Source: Seriola aureovittata
Lineage: Eukaryota > Chordata > Actinopteri > Carangiformes > Carangidae
NCBI RefSeq assembly: GCF_021018895.1
Contig: NC_079384.1
Coordinates: 21,998,140 to 22,062,139 of the forward strand
DNA: 64,000 nt
Direction: 5' to 3'
Both the position numbers and the translations under genes were made by a program. The notes under the pieces were generated by a model, which saw only the letters and a program-made list of their open reading frames with translations, ran no database searches and was not told the origin of the DNA. Numbering within the stretch: position 1 is the first letter of the stretch; each line of letters opens with the position of its first letter. Below, piece by piece: positions 38,990 to 49,711 of this stretch.

Positions 38990-39123
38990 GTAGGTGCCTC
39001 CACTCGCTGTCTGTGTTCGTCATGGGTGTTTTTGTCCTAATGTTGGTCATTACGGTCACTGTCATGAGCATTAACAGTATGAGCACTAGCAGAGTCGCCA
39101 CACACATTTGTGTAATCTATTGC

Positions 39124-39465
39124 GTGTCGACTTGAGGATGGAGAATTAAGATATGACCTCGTCAATGTGGAACGCCTCGCTACTGATATAGAGACAGCAC
39201 TCTGTGATAGAGGGTTGCCAAAAAACAAGAGTTGCTCTCCCAAGGAGGTTCTCTTTCGGAGAGGCAGACGGAACCATAGCAGCCGCTGGCAAATGGATCG
39301 ACCTCCTCCCTCATCAGCAAACTCAAGCTGCATGATTCAGCGGAGCAGAGTGCAGTACAACAACATAAAAACACAACAGAGAGTTGAGACACATTGTCCC
39401 ATTATTTGGATTCACCCTGGTCTAGTCATCTCTCCAAGTCTTTCAAATACAGCAGTAGCAGCTTA
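39124..39465 (+). other. Unassigned open stretch
   Basis: A frame without stops runs from before 39167 to 39463 (for example ERLATDIETALCDRGLPKN). It lies 130 bp after microexon 4. I recognise no domain, and there is no sign that it is spliced to ryr2 (its start has no clear acceptor). It may be a piece of an old transposon or chance. Confidence 0.25.
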
Positions 39466-39935
39466 ACTACACCATGAGCAGCTGACCGGTGGGTTTATGA
39501 TGGAAAAATTGTCCTTCATTGTGCTCCAACTTTCACTTGTACACTTTTTAAAATTCTTATGCTGTTGCTGTATCTTAGCTCTCTTAGCTAGACCAAAATT
39601 TGGAATTGTTGCATTCTCAAGCGTCACTGTGGCAGTGTCCACACAGTTTCAATGAGTATGAGAGAATAAGACTGGGTTGTTTCACTTGTGGAACATACTT
39701 GAAAGGTCAACCAGAGTTGCACAAGTTGCACAGTGCATCATTGGATGACATTGAAAAGCAAAGTATGAACAGAAAATTAATCTCAATGGTGTCAAATGCA
39801 TGTTTTGTGATCCACAAGTAAAAATATAGTGTTTGATGTGTTAGTAATTCACAGAGTATGGTGTTCACAGATGCATCGTTCAATCCACACACACATACTA
39901 ATCAATTTGATCTAATGTAAAACCATTTTACTACG

Positions 39936-40350
39936 TGTCACAGTTCTAGTCTTTTATTATTCATTCATTTATGTCTGTCTGTTTTCCCATTCACTTCCTG
40001 TCGTTCCACATCCTGCTGCTTTCATTGCCCTGCAGTAATTCCCACCGTTCCCAATCACTTCATTTCCAACACCCTCCTACTAACCTGCTCCGCATTCTCT
40101 CATTAGCTCCATAATATTTGCCCACTTCCATTCAGTCCCCGCCAGACTAGCTTGGCTTTCCTAGCTTTCCAGCCTTTTTTCTACCTGTTTTTGACTCTGC
40201 CTTAGTCCAGCCTCTTTTTAGTCTCTGTGTCTGTGTTTCCTGTTGCCAACTACACTCGTCCCTCATCATCTCAGCTTTGCTTGTTTTTGCTAACATAACC
40301 TAAGAAAAGGTGAACGGGTTGAACTTTAACCTGAGTCTCTGGGTGGTGCA
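39936..40350 (+). mobile_element. Solo LTR-like block
   Basis: It begins TGTCACAGTTCTAGTC and continues with CACTTCCTGTCGTTCCACAT, AATATTTGCCCACTTCCATT and TTTTGACTCTGCCTTAGTCC, ending near CTGGGTGGTGCATTTCAGTCC. The pyrimidine-rich composition, the 'ATATTTG..CCAC' core and the 'GCATTT..GTCC' end fit a fish LTR family from memory. There are no flanking retroviral-type genes. Confidence 0.45.
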
Positions 40351-40354
40351 TTTC

Positions 40355-40640
40355 AGTCCTACTTGTTTTTACTGATGTTGATAAAAACTGGAAATAAATA
40401 AAAAGCTTTGAGAGTGAGAGTGACATGGTTAAAATACCCCAAAATTACAATGAATGCATAAGGGTGCGGGGTCTGTACTCCCGCATTTTCGTGAATGAAC
40501 AACATTGGCGACGATGTGTGGGAACTCTCTCGGTACATAGTACGGTCTAAGACCAACTGCCAACAGTTCAATATCCCAACAGCAGATCTTCTCCTTCACT
40601 GTGATGTGACCGGGGTTGCACCATCTATTGATCACAAGCA
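40355..40640 (-). mobile_element. LINE endonuclease domain fragment
   Basis: The minus strand encodes WCNPGHITVKEKICCWDIEL then LAVGLRPYYVPREFPHIVAN, the middle of the endonuclease domain of an L2/Rex-type LINE. In another frame VILGYFNHVTL follows, where GDFNHV is expected. The catalytic aspartate of that motif is replaced by Tyr and the frame shifts, so it is dead. Confidence 0.65.
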
Positions 40641-40740
40641 GAACCAGTCCTCCACCTTTATTCTTTCCACTGCTAATGCACTTAAAAAAAACAATGAGCT
40701 ACAAGGACTTGCTGCCACTCTGCCAGCGCATCATTCAAAT

Positions 40741-40768
40741 ATATGTGTGTGTGTGTGTGTGTGTGTGT
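40741..40768 (+). repeat. GT microsatellite
   Basis: About 26 bp of GT dinucleotides after AAATATAT. Confidence 0.85.
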
Positions 40769-40874
40769 TTGTATAGCCTATATGTTTGTGGAGTGGACAA
40801 TACATTTGCGAACACCATAAAGCAAGCACCATAAATTATGCTAGTCACAAATAGCTGTCAGTAGCTGTTCCAAA

Positions 40875-41009
40875 TGGTTGGTTGGTTGGTTGGTTGGTTG
40901 GTTGGTTGGTTGGTTGGTTGGTTGGTTGGTTGGTTGGTTGGTTGGTTGGTTGGTTGGTTGGTTGGTTGGTTGGTTGGTTGGTTGGTTGGTTGGTTGGTTG
41001 GTTGGTTGG
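40875..41009 (+). repeat. TGGT tetranucleotide array, 135 bp
   Basis: About 33 perfect copies of TGGT. Three + and three - frames are open through it (VGWL or NQPT repeats); these are not genes. The GG-TT-GG-TT pattern on the sense strand could form two-layer G-quadruplexes in DNA or intronic RNA. Confidence 0.97.
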
Positions 41010-41190
41010 GATCCACTGCCCTTCTCCAAGGGTGCTTGGATTGCAAAAGATTCCTGTCCCCTGTTGTCTCTGTTCATTATCAGTAGCTGGTAACATGATG
41101 GCTGTAAATACTCCACATCAGAGTTAGTCCAACTCAGTGGACACATTACTAGAGGTTTGTTTATGCTGAGACCTACATCCCCTCTCTCTG

Positions 41191-42310
41191 AGGCCTGTAC
41201 TATGAAGCAAGTTCAACATACCCAGGATAACTTTTAGTTATCTGGCTTGACTGAACCTAACATTGACCATCCTGATAACCTGTATTACGAAGCAGGTTAT
41301 CACCTGGCTCAGTTAACCCTGGGTTTACCTGTCCAGCTACGAGCACGTTCATGTGAAAGAGGCGGAGTTGTTAATTATAAGCAACATCATCAGAACCACG
41401 AATGAAGTACTTAATATGATATGAGAAGAAACGCTGATACTTGCCAGTAAGTTCGGTTATAGCAACATCCAAAAGTGATATTCAACAAGATGAAATGTTA
41501 ACAATATGATCACATGACTGGAATAAAAATATTACTTCCATGTCTAAATATAATTTCTATTAAAGTCAGACGAAAGTCTTAAGTGCATGAATTATCATTC
41601 ATGTGATACAGATAAAACTGTTAAAGTTGACATTAGACTGTTTCTGCTGCAGAGAGGAGAGAAAGAAAAGATAAGTAGTTGATGTCTGATGAGTCAGACT
41701 GACTGAAATCATGAAAATAATTAACAGCTAATTGTTCTAATCAAAGACATCTGAGTTTTAGTTTTTATTTTCACTTGTGATCACGGAGTCTCCTCATGTT
41801 ATTCTGAGCTGCAGTGATGAAAAGAGTAAAAGCATCGATACTGTCTGGAAATTCTTTCGGAGAATATTTGTTGAATTCAAATGAAGCCAAAATAGTTATT
41901 ATATAGGCTATTTATGTAGTGTGATAAACTCTCTGTGCATTTTTGTAGAAGCTTTGTTTTAAAACCAGAGTGGACACATGGAAAGACTCAAACAGAAAAA
42001 CTATTCCACTGATATTTTATATTTTATATCTACTGCTCCTTATTATTAAGCATTTTATTGTAAACTCTTTTGTCCCTGTCAGGATCCTGTATGAATGATG
42101 ACTCTGTTTTTCCAGTGATTTTATTGGTCAGTAGTTTGGCTGTTGACAGGTTTTGATCTGATCCCCTGAAATGAACCTGTGCTGGAGCAGGTTAGGAGTT
42201 CAGCGTAAGTTACCATGGTAACAAGTGAACCACTGTTGTAGGACTGAAAACCCAGAGTTTAACCTGAAGTTACCTCGGTAACCTCAAATCCTGCCTCGTA
42301 GTATAGGCCT
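41191..42310. mobile_element. PIF/Harbinger-type non-autonomous transposon with CTG target duplication
   Basis: The left end AGGCCTGTACTATGAAGCAA and the right end, read in reverse, AGGCCTATACTACGAGGCAG form terminal inverted repeats. Both sides are flanked by CTG (41188-41190 and 42311-42313), the three-base duplication expected of this superfamily. The 1120-bp interior has no transposase. A second end-like copy (CCTGTATTACGAAGCAGGTT) lies about 90 bp inside the left end. Confidence 0.8.
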
Positions 42311-42609
42311 CTGGAGTCCGAGGCGCACCAGACAGTTTTCGCCGAGGAGGCCGATTAGGGTGAAACACCATGAAAGTGTGCACATGCACATCAAATTAAC
42401 CACATACACAAATAAAACTTTACATACACACCAAGAACATGCATATACACACTGTGCATTCACACACCCCTCTTAACACAGCGTGATATAGGCTGCTTGT
42501 GTGTGTTAATGTACTGACTTATGGATCCATATGCGCTCAGTGCGTTGGCACTGAGCTTTCTCGTACGCACGCGGAAGTTTCTGGTGCCCACCAGAAACTC
42601 AAAGATTTT

Positions 42610-42840
42610 TTTTTTTTATCCCCACAAGTTTTTAGGGGCTCTGTACAATGAGACACAGGTGCAACACATTAGGGGCGGGGTCGACAATCATAGGAAACAC
42701 ATGATGGCAGGAAGTGGAAATCTGGAACGAGAGGAGAGGTTAGGCACACACTAAATAATAATAAATCAGGAAGTGAAAACCAAAAATGACAAGACACATA
42801 AAAACGTAACCTAAATCAGGATGGGACATGACACATTCAT
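42610..42840 (-). mobile_element. LTR-like fragment
   Basis: ACAGGTGCAACACATTAGGGGC, then GACAATCATAGGAAACAC, CAGGAAGTGAAAAC and a final GGGACATGACAC parallel the order of blocks in the LTR-like sequence at 53495-54066 (CACATTAGGGCAGGGCAGACAATCAC..CAGGAAGT..CATGACA). It is a shortened copy in the same orientation. Confidence 0.5.
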
Positions 42841-43249
42841 GAGGCTTAAAATCCAGTTCTCAACAATCAACCACTTCTTCTCCACATTCTCATTTTTGAT
42901 AGTAAAATTTTTGCTGCTTGACTGAGACACGGCAGCAACATAATGGCTTTGTGTTGCTCAACCAAGCCACACCCCCAGGCTTTGGATTTTGACCATGCAT
43001 GAAAAAGGTCACATACTGGATTTGGCACGGCCCCCTCCCACCTGCTGAGCCAGGACTTGGCTGTCCCTGATCATCCTGCCATCCCCCCATTCCCGGCTTC
43101 AGCATCACCTGAAGTGTTCCATCGCTTATAGAAACATAAAAAAGCAGCCCTAGGAGACATGACTCATTATGTTCCTACTGTGCCCTCTGATGACCTTGTG
43201 TTCCATTACTACAAAGTCCTCTCGTAGCTTGGATTCTCTTACCCCCTCT

Positions 43250-43625
43250 TAAAACCTGGACTGTCTGTTTTTCAGATCTGTATTACATTCAATTCCACCC
43301 TTTCATTTGACACTTGCATAAATCCATCACCAAATCTGCTTTCCTCCGCCTGCCACCTGAGGAACATCTCTGTACATTGCCTCCTGACTCCATTGAAGAG
43401 ATCCTCATCCATGCATTTGTAACATCTCATGTGGATTATTGTAATGGGATCCCAATTGAAAGCCCTGGACAGACTCCAGTAATTCTAGAATTCTGCTGCC
43501 AGGGTTCTCACACAACACACCACACCCACCCTACAGCTTCTCCACTGGCTCCCTATGAAGGTTTGTGTGACATTCAAAGTTTCCTCCTCCACACCTATGA
43601 TCCCTCTTGCACCCTCTGTTCAGAA
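43250..43625 (+). mobile_element. L2/CR1-type LINE, 3' end of reverse transcriptase ORF
   Basis: 43310-43450 encodes HKSITKSAFLRLPPEEHLCT then ..EEILIHAFVTSHVDYCNGI, the post-catalytic part of L2-type reverse transcriptases (IHAFVTSRLDYCN). Then, with a frameshift, comes a stretch equivalent to ..LQLLHWLPMKVCVTFKVSSS. It is a 5'-truncated, mutated copy; no catalytic motif is left. Confidence 0.75.
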
Positions 43626-43994
43626 AATGGACTGTATCAATTAGCAGTTCTTTTCGTTTTTTTTATGTATTTTTTCTTTGCTTACATCTAATATGCTAAA
43701 ATGTATTACTAAAATCCAGCATATAGATGTTTCTCTCATTTCCACAACTGATGAATAGTGCAGGTGTTGGAGTGGTGTCAGGTGAGGTGGCTGGAGAAGG
43801 CAGGTGGCAGCCCTGCAGCATCTCCAGTGACACTGTGCCCCTGCTGCCCTGTCAGCACAGTCATGTGTTCACTGAAGAGATTTTACCCAAAAAATCAATG
43901 AAAATGAATCAAAATTGTAGTTTGTGAAATATTCAAAGTCAGAAATATTTGTTAGAAATCTACCAATGCTGAGAAATTTGATGTTTATCATGGT

Positions 43995-44642
43995 AAATGA
44001 CACTTTATAGGGCTTTTCTAGTCTTATCGAGTACTCAAAGCACTTGACATTCACCTTCACACTTCTCATTCACCTTCATTCATTCATTTTCTACCGCTTA
44101 TCCTCTAGTAGGGTCGCGGGGGGGGGGGCTGAAGCCTGTCCCAGCATCTTTTCGGGCGAGAGGCGGGGTACACCCTGGACAGGTCGCCAGTCCATCGCAG
44201 GGCAAACACATAGAGACAGACAACCATTCACACTCACAGCCACACCTATGATCAATTTAGAGTATCCAATTAGCCTAGTCCCCATTTTGCATGTCTTTGG
44301 ACTGTGGGAGGAAGCTGGAGTACCCGGAGAGAACCCACACTGGCACGGGGAGAACATGCAAACTCCACACAGAAAGATCCCACAGCCAGGCCGGGACTCG
44401 AACCCGGAACCTTCTTGCTGTGAGGCGACAGCGCTAACCACTGCACCACTGTGCAGCCCAGCCTCATTCACCTATTCACACAAATTCGTCTACACATACA
44501 GCACACACACTCTACCACACACACATTCACACACCAATGTTACATTGGGGGCAATTTGGGGTTAAGTATCTTGCCAGGACTTGAACCACTGACCTTCCAA
44601 TTGATGGACAACCTGCTCAACTTCTTGAGTCACAGCTGCCCA
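43995..44642. mobile_element. Fish repeat split by a SINE insertion
   Basis: The outer parts GGGCTTTTCTAGTCTTATCG, then AGTACTCAAAGCACTTGACA (43995-44075), and GGCAATTTGGGGTTAAGTAT, then CTTGCCAGGACTTGAAC up to CACAGCTGCCC (44463-44642), belong together as one common teleost repeat. The SINE listed next interrupts it. Confidence 0.7.
44076..44462 (-). mobile_element. tRNA-headed SINE with 11-bp target duplication
   Basis: On the minus strand it starts GGGCTGCACAGTGGTGCAGT and has an A-box-like TGGTTAGCGCTG, a B box GGTTCGAGTCC and a body including CATGTTCTCCCCGTG and ACTGGCGACCTGTCCAGGGT. It ends near GCGGTAGAAAATGAATGAAT. The duplication CTCATTCACCT is present at 44065-44075 and 44463-44473. 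The well-preserved promoter boxes suggest a fairly recent copy. Confidence 0.85.
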
Positions 44643-45129
44643 TCATCACGTCACCATTTAGTTTGGTTAAAATGGAGAGAAATCAGGATATTTAGCATTA
44701 ATATCCAAGACATGTGAGCCAGACTGTCCAGAATCTGCGACCTAAGGCATTCTGACATCATCACTGTGGTGGCTCCACAACTGACCGGGACCAGGACCAA
44801 GGTCCATGTAGAATCACGACCAAAACTATGTGTATGCACAAAGCCAGAAATATGCATACACATTCTTTTTGCTACAATTGTAAATCCATGCATACACATG
44901 GTTAGATGGTCTGATTGTAAAACTGAAGCGCAATGTGCATCAGTTTACTTTAGTAAAATCGCAACAAATATAATGTCCTGTTTTACTCTGAACATCATTT
45001 ATTGGGACTAGAGATGTTTTAATGAGGCTCCACACAGGCTCTAAAACTGTGATTAGTAAATATTAAAATAGTATGAAACAGTTTACAGAATGACTAACAA
45101 TAAATAATAATGATATTAAATGCACAATA

Positions 45130-45960
45130 TGTAACTTCAGCCTCTAGGGGTCTTTCAATCAAAAACATAACAAAAGACGTCATTGGGTGACGTCATGAAA
45201 TAGTGTCGGATCATGGGAGTTGTTGTCTTCACTACCATTACTGTAAGCTCCTCCCAGTTTTCAGTGTCAGTGGTTCAGGAAATCAAACAGACTGTAACCC
45301 TGAAAAACACTGAATAAAGCAACAACAAACAGACCAGGGGAATAAAATCAGTAAATGAATAAAGCAGTTTGATTTAAAAAATCATTGATTCACAGACACT
45401 TTTTGGCAGACAGGGAATAGGTGGAAACTGAGACCAATTACCTTTGTTTCTTTAATAACTCATGAACCAGATGTTCCGCAGGTTTTGTTCTGGCAGCTGA
45501 ATCATCAGCAGAGTTGTCTTCCTCATATAACAAATGCAGGGGACTAAAACTGGTAAATAAATAAAGCAGTTTCACTTTAAAAATCAGAGATTCGCTGACA
45601 GTCTTCGGCGGACACAGGACAGGATGTCTCCAGCAGCTGAGAGCTGAACTGCCTAACATTTCCCTGGCTATTTTCTCTCTTAAGATCCAGACGTCCAATG
45701 ACGAAAAATCCTTCATCTGGTTTATATATATATAGTTGAAAATCACCAAGGTATGAAAAGTGTATGTTGCTGGAAACCACAACTCTGACCAAGCGATAGA
45801 ATATATAATGTCATTGACAGTTGACCGAATGGCATATACTGTTACCATGATTAAAATCACAGATTTTTCTGGTTTGAGAATTGCTGGAAACATTTGGGAA
45901 AATGTAAGAACACAACTCGACAACATATATAACATAGGTCAAGTCATTTTTCGACATTTT
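45130..45960. repeat. Dispersed repeat with an internal duplication
   Basis: Two related blocks about 200 bp apart, at 45345-45420 (AGTAAATGAATAAAGCAGTTTGA .. ATTGATTCACAGACACTTTTTGG) and 45545-45620 (GGTAAATAAATAAAGCAGTTTCA .. AGAGATTCGCTGACAGTCTTCGG), lie in a stretch starting CAATATGTAACTTCAGCCTCTA. It resembles a teleost interspersed repeat. A 165-residue minus frame through it has no recognised domain. Confidence 0.5.
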
Positions 45961-48170
45961 AATGTGGTAAAGTTACATATTATAACTTTAACTGGTGCTA
46001 AAGGAAACATTTAGCAAACAAACACAATCATTTCCATTTAGGAAATGTAAAATTGTTATTGCGGTGTAAATGGCAAAACTTATGACGATAACAATGACTG
46101 CGAGCTCCTAGAAGTTGGCTTTATTTTATGATAAATTACATGTCTGGGCTTATTTTGTATTTTTACTTCACTGTAACTTGGATTACTCTGGAAAACTGTG
46201 TGTACACATGGTCAGAGTAACAAAGGTACCATATTCTGTGTTTATAAATACCAATTTATATGCGGAAAATGGCGTATGCATGCTTTTTGTGCGTACAAAT
46301 CATTTATGCATCTGGTCCCAGGTGTGAGCAACATGTGGCCCGTCCCTCTCCTCTGAGCTCTGAGGGTTTGGGAATGTGGAGATGAGCCAGCGACAGGCAC
46401 TCAATAGTTTGATAATAATTTACTAATGAGTCAAAGGTGTAAATGGTTCAGATTTGAGTTCTGTATCTTTTAAAGCAGCATGGAATAATTAGTGTCTTAC
46501 ACCGCTGCAGCTTAAAGTTGATCACCTTGTGGATATAATGTATGAATATTTATTTAATATCAAGTGAAATCAAATTTGTGAAAGCGTCATCATAAGATCA
46601 ATTTCCTCAGTCTCCAAATTGTTTGTACGGATGAGTCTCTGTACAGGTGCACACATTCTCTTTCAAGTTCGTTTTCATGAATCTCCCTCCTGTCTGAAGA
46701 GCCATGTGCATGTTTCAAGCCCTGTTTTGTGCATATGCAACAGTCAAAAATGAGGCCCGAGGTCTTTTGCATGTCATTGTTGTCTTGATGTGAGGAATTG
46801 TAGAAATGGTGATTGTACTTGGTTGAACATGCTAAATGTGATGTGAGTTTCAGTTATAAAAATTATTGACCGCAGCCATCCCTGATTCTGCCATCGGAAA
46901 AACATTTTGTTTGTTTTCCTTTTTATTGTAAAATGCCTACTGCATATCAGTAAATGATGATGATGATGATGACTCTCAGTTCACCCGATCCTACAAACAG
47001 CTGTTATCAGATCTTGCTTTTGAGCAGGAGGAATGAATGTTCCAGAATGTTCCAACTACAACTGGTGATTGGTGACTTTTTTAGCTCCAGTGTAAAATTT
47101 GGGTCACACCCAAAAATTTGCTGTTGGCAACACAAACAATATACAAACATCCACCATTTGCTTTTTAGTTGGAATACAAGAACATAATAGGGAATACACT
47201 GTAACTTGTAACTTGTTTTAGGAGAATATTTTGAGACTTGAAGGATGATTCAGGACTATAGACATTATTTATTGTATTTTAGACACTGATATTTAAGTTT
47301 TATAGCCTTGAGCTTTAGGCTGCATTGGTATAAAATGCATTATATTAACACATTATATGTATTTGTTGTATCACCAATTACACAAAAAATAATGAGAGGG
47401 GAAAATGCTTCAACTCTGTATTCCATAGTTGCTGATGACACACTTTCATTGAAATGGGTGTGAAAGTGAAGCAGCTCTGCTCTGCGAAGCCTGTGGGGTA
47501 GAATGACTGCAGTGCAACAGGAAAAATCCCAGGACATTGGACACAGAAATACTGTATGTTCATTGTGTAGGGGTGTTGCTGCTAAGAAGACAAAACCAAG
47601 AACCCAGATTTAGGGTAAAGTGTCCTGCTTCAGACATCAGCTGCTGTCACAATTTTAGTGCCACTGTGTAGTTTTATACTAATCTGGAGAAATGCTGAAG
47701 AGAGGCAGAAGGACCAAACCATCCTTTTCATTGATCAGAGCTGCAAATAATATCTACCATGGCTGTGCTTAAAATAGATATCAATGTTATTTATCATAGA
47801 TTTGTCATAAAACAAAAACATTTTGAATTGCCACTAAACCATGTCGGACATTACAGGGAACCTGATAAACAAATCTAGTCACATAAACACATACTAGAAC
47901 ATAAAGCATGCTGACTTGTTTGAATATTCTTAAGTAAAATTATAGCATTATTATGTAATGTTGGGTTTGTAGACTATAATGGCACAGGTGGCCTCTCCCC
48001 CTCTCTTCCTGTCTGCATCTGTTTTTGTTGGTATTTCTGTCTCTGGTGTTTATTGATATCTCTGTTTTTCTGTCTCTCACTGTCTTTCTGTTTGAGTGAT
48101 TTCTTGTCTTTTGTAACTCTCTCTCTTTTTTTTCTTCTTCCTGTTGTCACTGTCTTTCTCTATCTTTCAG

Positions 48171-48245
48171 ACGGCCCAGGGCGGTGGGCATCGCACCTTA
48201 CTGTATGGACATGCTGTCCTGCTACGACACTCATACAGTGGAATG
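48171..48245 (+). CDS. ryr2: Ryanodine receptor 2, exon 6 (25 residues)
   Basis: A 75-nt exon, phase 0 at both ends, encodes TAQGGGHRTLLYGHAVLL followed by RHSYSGM. This is the strongly conserved GGGHRTLLYGHA segment at the start of the first MIR repeat. RHSYSGM fits RYR2 (RYR1 has RHAHSRM). The acceptor follows a long pyrimidine tract (CTTTCTCTATCTTTCAG) and the donor is ATG|GTTAGT. A CA run (about 48259-48274) and a (TA)n run (48286-48320) begin 13 to 40 nt after the donor. Confidence 0.98.
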
Positions 48246-48279
48246 GTTAGTGAACAAGTACACAACACACACACTGTAC

Positions 48280-48285
<6 letters not shown>

Positions 48286-48320
<35 letters not shown>
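48286..48320. repeat. TA microsatellite
   Basis: About 35 bp of TA dinucleotides 40 bp after the exon 6 donor, preceded by a short CA run. Confidence 0.9.
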
Positions 48321-48325
<5 letters not shown>

Positions 48326-48489
48326 GAACATTTGGTCATTACAGTATAACACCAAGTCAGTTAAACTTCAGGGATATCAATCTGTCCATTTAGGAAGCAC
48401 AAGTGGTTGTGAATCAATTTCACCTGCTCTGGTGCAAGTGAAAGTGACAACAGGTGCAATGGAGAGGCCAAAGCAAGACAACCCCTAAA

Positions 48490-49235
48490 AAAGGAATGGT
48501 TTTACATGTGGTGGCCACAGACAATTACTCTCTCCTGATCCTTCCTGACTGACCGCATAAGGCAGTACCTGCAGCCCGGTCAGGTTGCACTGGTAGTCCA
48601 GCTCTTCCAGGATGGCACATCCATATGTGCGGTCGACACGAGGAGAGCTGGACAGGGCCGTAGAAGGGCATCAACCCAGCAGCAGGGCCGGTACCTGCCA
48701 GGAGGAGCACTGCCAGAGCCCTACAACATGACCTCCAGCAGGATACTGGTGTGCATGTTTCTGACCAAACTGTCAGAAACAGACTCCATGAGGGTGGCAT
48801 GAGGGCCCGAAGTCCTTTAGTAGGACCTGTGCTCACAGCCCAGCACTGTGCCGCTCGATTGGCGTTCACCAGAGAACACCAGAATCAGACGGTCTGCCAC
48901 CGGTGCCCTGATCTCTTCACAGATGAGAGCAGGTTCACACTGAGCACATGTGACAGGCATGAAAGAGTCTGGAGATGTGTCATGCTGCCATTCACATACA
49001 CACTACTGAGACACATTATGAGTTGCTGTGATTAAATTCACGCAAGTCGGATCAGCCTGTGATCAAAATTTTTCACTTTGATTTTCAGTGCTATTGTGAA
49101 TCCAGCCCTCAATGGGTTGATCATTTTGGTTTCCATTGACCATTGTTATGTCATTTTGTTCTCAACAAATTATAACGTACAATGTACATGAGTAAAAATA
49201 TTCAGTTTGATAATTCGTTCATCGAGATCCGATGC
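48490..49235 (+). mobile_element. Internally deleted Tc1-like transposon
   Basis: 48560-48990 encodes, with frameshifts, pieces of a Tc1-like transposase: QPGQVALVVQLFQDGTSI, RRAGQGRRRASTQQQ, VSDQTVRNRLHEGGMRARSP, and LFTDESRFTLSTCDRHERVW (the first catalytic Asp lies in TDESRF). The frame then jumps at about 48990 straight to 3' flank sequence (CACTACTGAGACACATTATG, then AGTTGCTGTGATTAAATTCA). Most of the DDE domain is missing and the copy is dead. Confidence 0.8.
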
Positions 49236-49244
49236 ATATATGTA

Positions 49245-49440
49245 CAGCGGATATAAAAAGTCTACACACCCCTGTTAAAATGCCAGGATTTTGTGATGTA
49301 AAAAAATGAGACCAAGATAAATCTTTCAGAACTTCCTCCACCTTTAATGTTACCTATAAACTGTACAATGCAATTGAAAGACTGAAATCTTTTATGGGGG
49401 AACATTAAAATAAAAAATAGAAAAATCTTGTAAGAAGATT
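49245..49440 (+). mobile_element. Tc1-type transposon end at a TA site
   Basis: It begins CAGCGGATATAAAAAGTCTA then CACACCCCTGTTAAAATGCC directly after TA (49243-49244), as expected for a Tc1/mariner insertion. Only the 5' terminal part is present, and it directly follows the deleted element before it. Confidence 0.65.
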
Positions 49441-49711
49441 TAAGTTTTGGAATGGCCCAGCCAGACCAGACCAGACACCCTGTGAAAAAAGAAATAGGTG
49501 AAAAATGATTTCCAATTACTCCAATTTATTTGCACCTAGAATATATAATCTCAGGGTAGGTGATCTATGTGGGACAATCCTTTACACACATTTAACGCAA
49601 CTGGAGAGCTTCGTGTAAAGACATAGTTTTCTAAGTTGATGCATAGTTAATAGATGATCTAGTTGATCTGATATATTAACTAAGTTTGATTAATTGTGAT
49701 TCTCTGTTTAG

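Larger units (their letters stand above)
38990..48170 (+). other. Intron between microexon 4 and exon 6 (microexon 5 not located)
   Basis: A 9181-bp stretch that should contain the 15-nt microexon 5 (KFMMK in mammals) if this fish has one. I scanned for AG, then a KFMMK-like 15-mer, then GT, and found none. It contains an LTR-like block, a LINE endonuclease fragment, a 135-bp TGGT array, a complete-looking Harbinger-type element, an L2-type LINE end, a SINE nested in another repeat, and a repeat at 45130-45960. Nothing is recognised in 39000-39930 or 46770-48100. An open stretch at 39124-39460 is unassigned. Confidence 0.75.
48246..49711 (+). other. Intron 6 of ryr2-like gene
   Basis: A 1466-bp intron. 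Much of it is made of two adjacent Tc1-like fragments (about 48490-49235 and 49245-49440), plus a TA-dinucleotide run near the donor. The 49450-49700 part shows nothing I can name. The acceptor is TCTCTGTTTAG. Confidence 0.85.

Noticed and set aside
39482..39512. GGGTTTATGATGGAAAAA as a possible microexon 5
   Set aside because: It reads GFMMEK but has neither an AG directly before nor a GT directly after in the required positions.
40841..41146. Several open frames with NQPT or VGWL repeats
   Set aside because: They are pure translations of the TGGT tetranucleotide array; all frames on both strands are open.
44390..44462. tRNA-like sequence with A and B boxes (minus strand)
   Set aside because: It is the head of a SINE with a target duplication; no acceptor-stem pairing or complete cloverleaf. 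The same applies to 8040-8093 and 14040-14075.
45438..45935. 165-codon frame on the minus strand
   Set aside because: It lies in a dispersed repeat with an internal duplication and has no recognised domain or splice signals.
46945..46975. Candidate for the KFMMK microexon (ATGATGATG run)
   Set aside because: It is a simple GAT repeat, with no suitable AG/GT spacing of 15 nt and no Lys-Phe codons.
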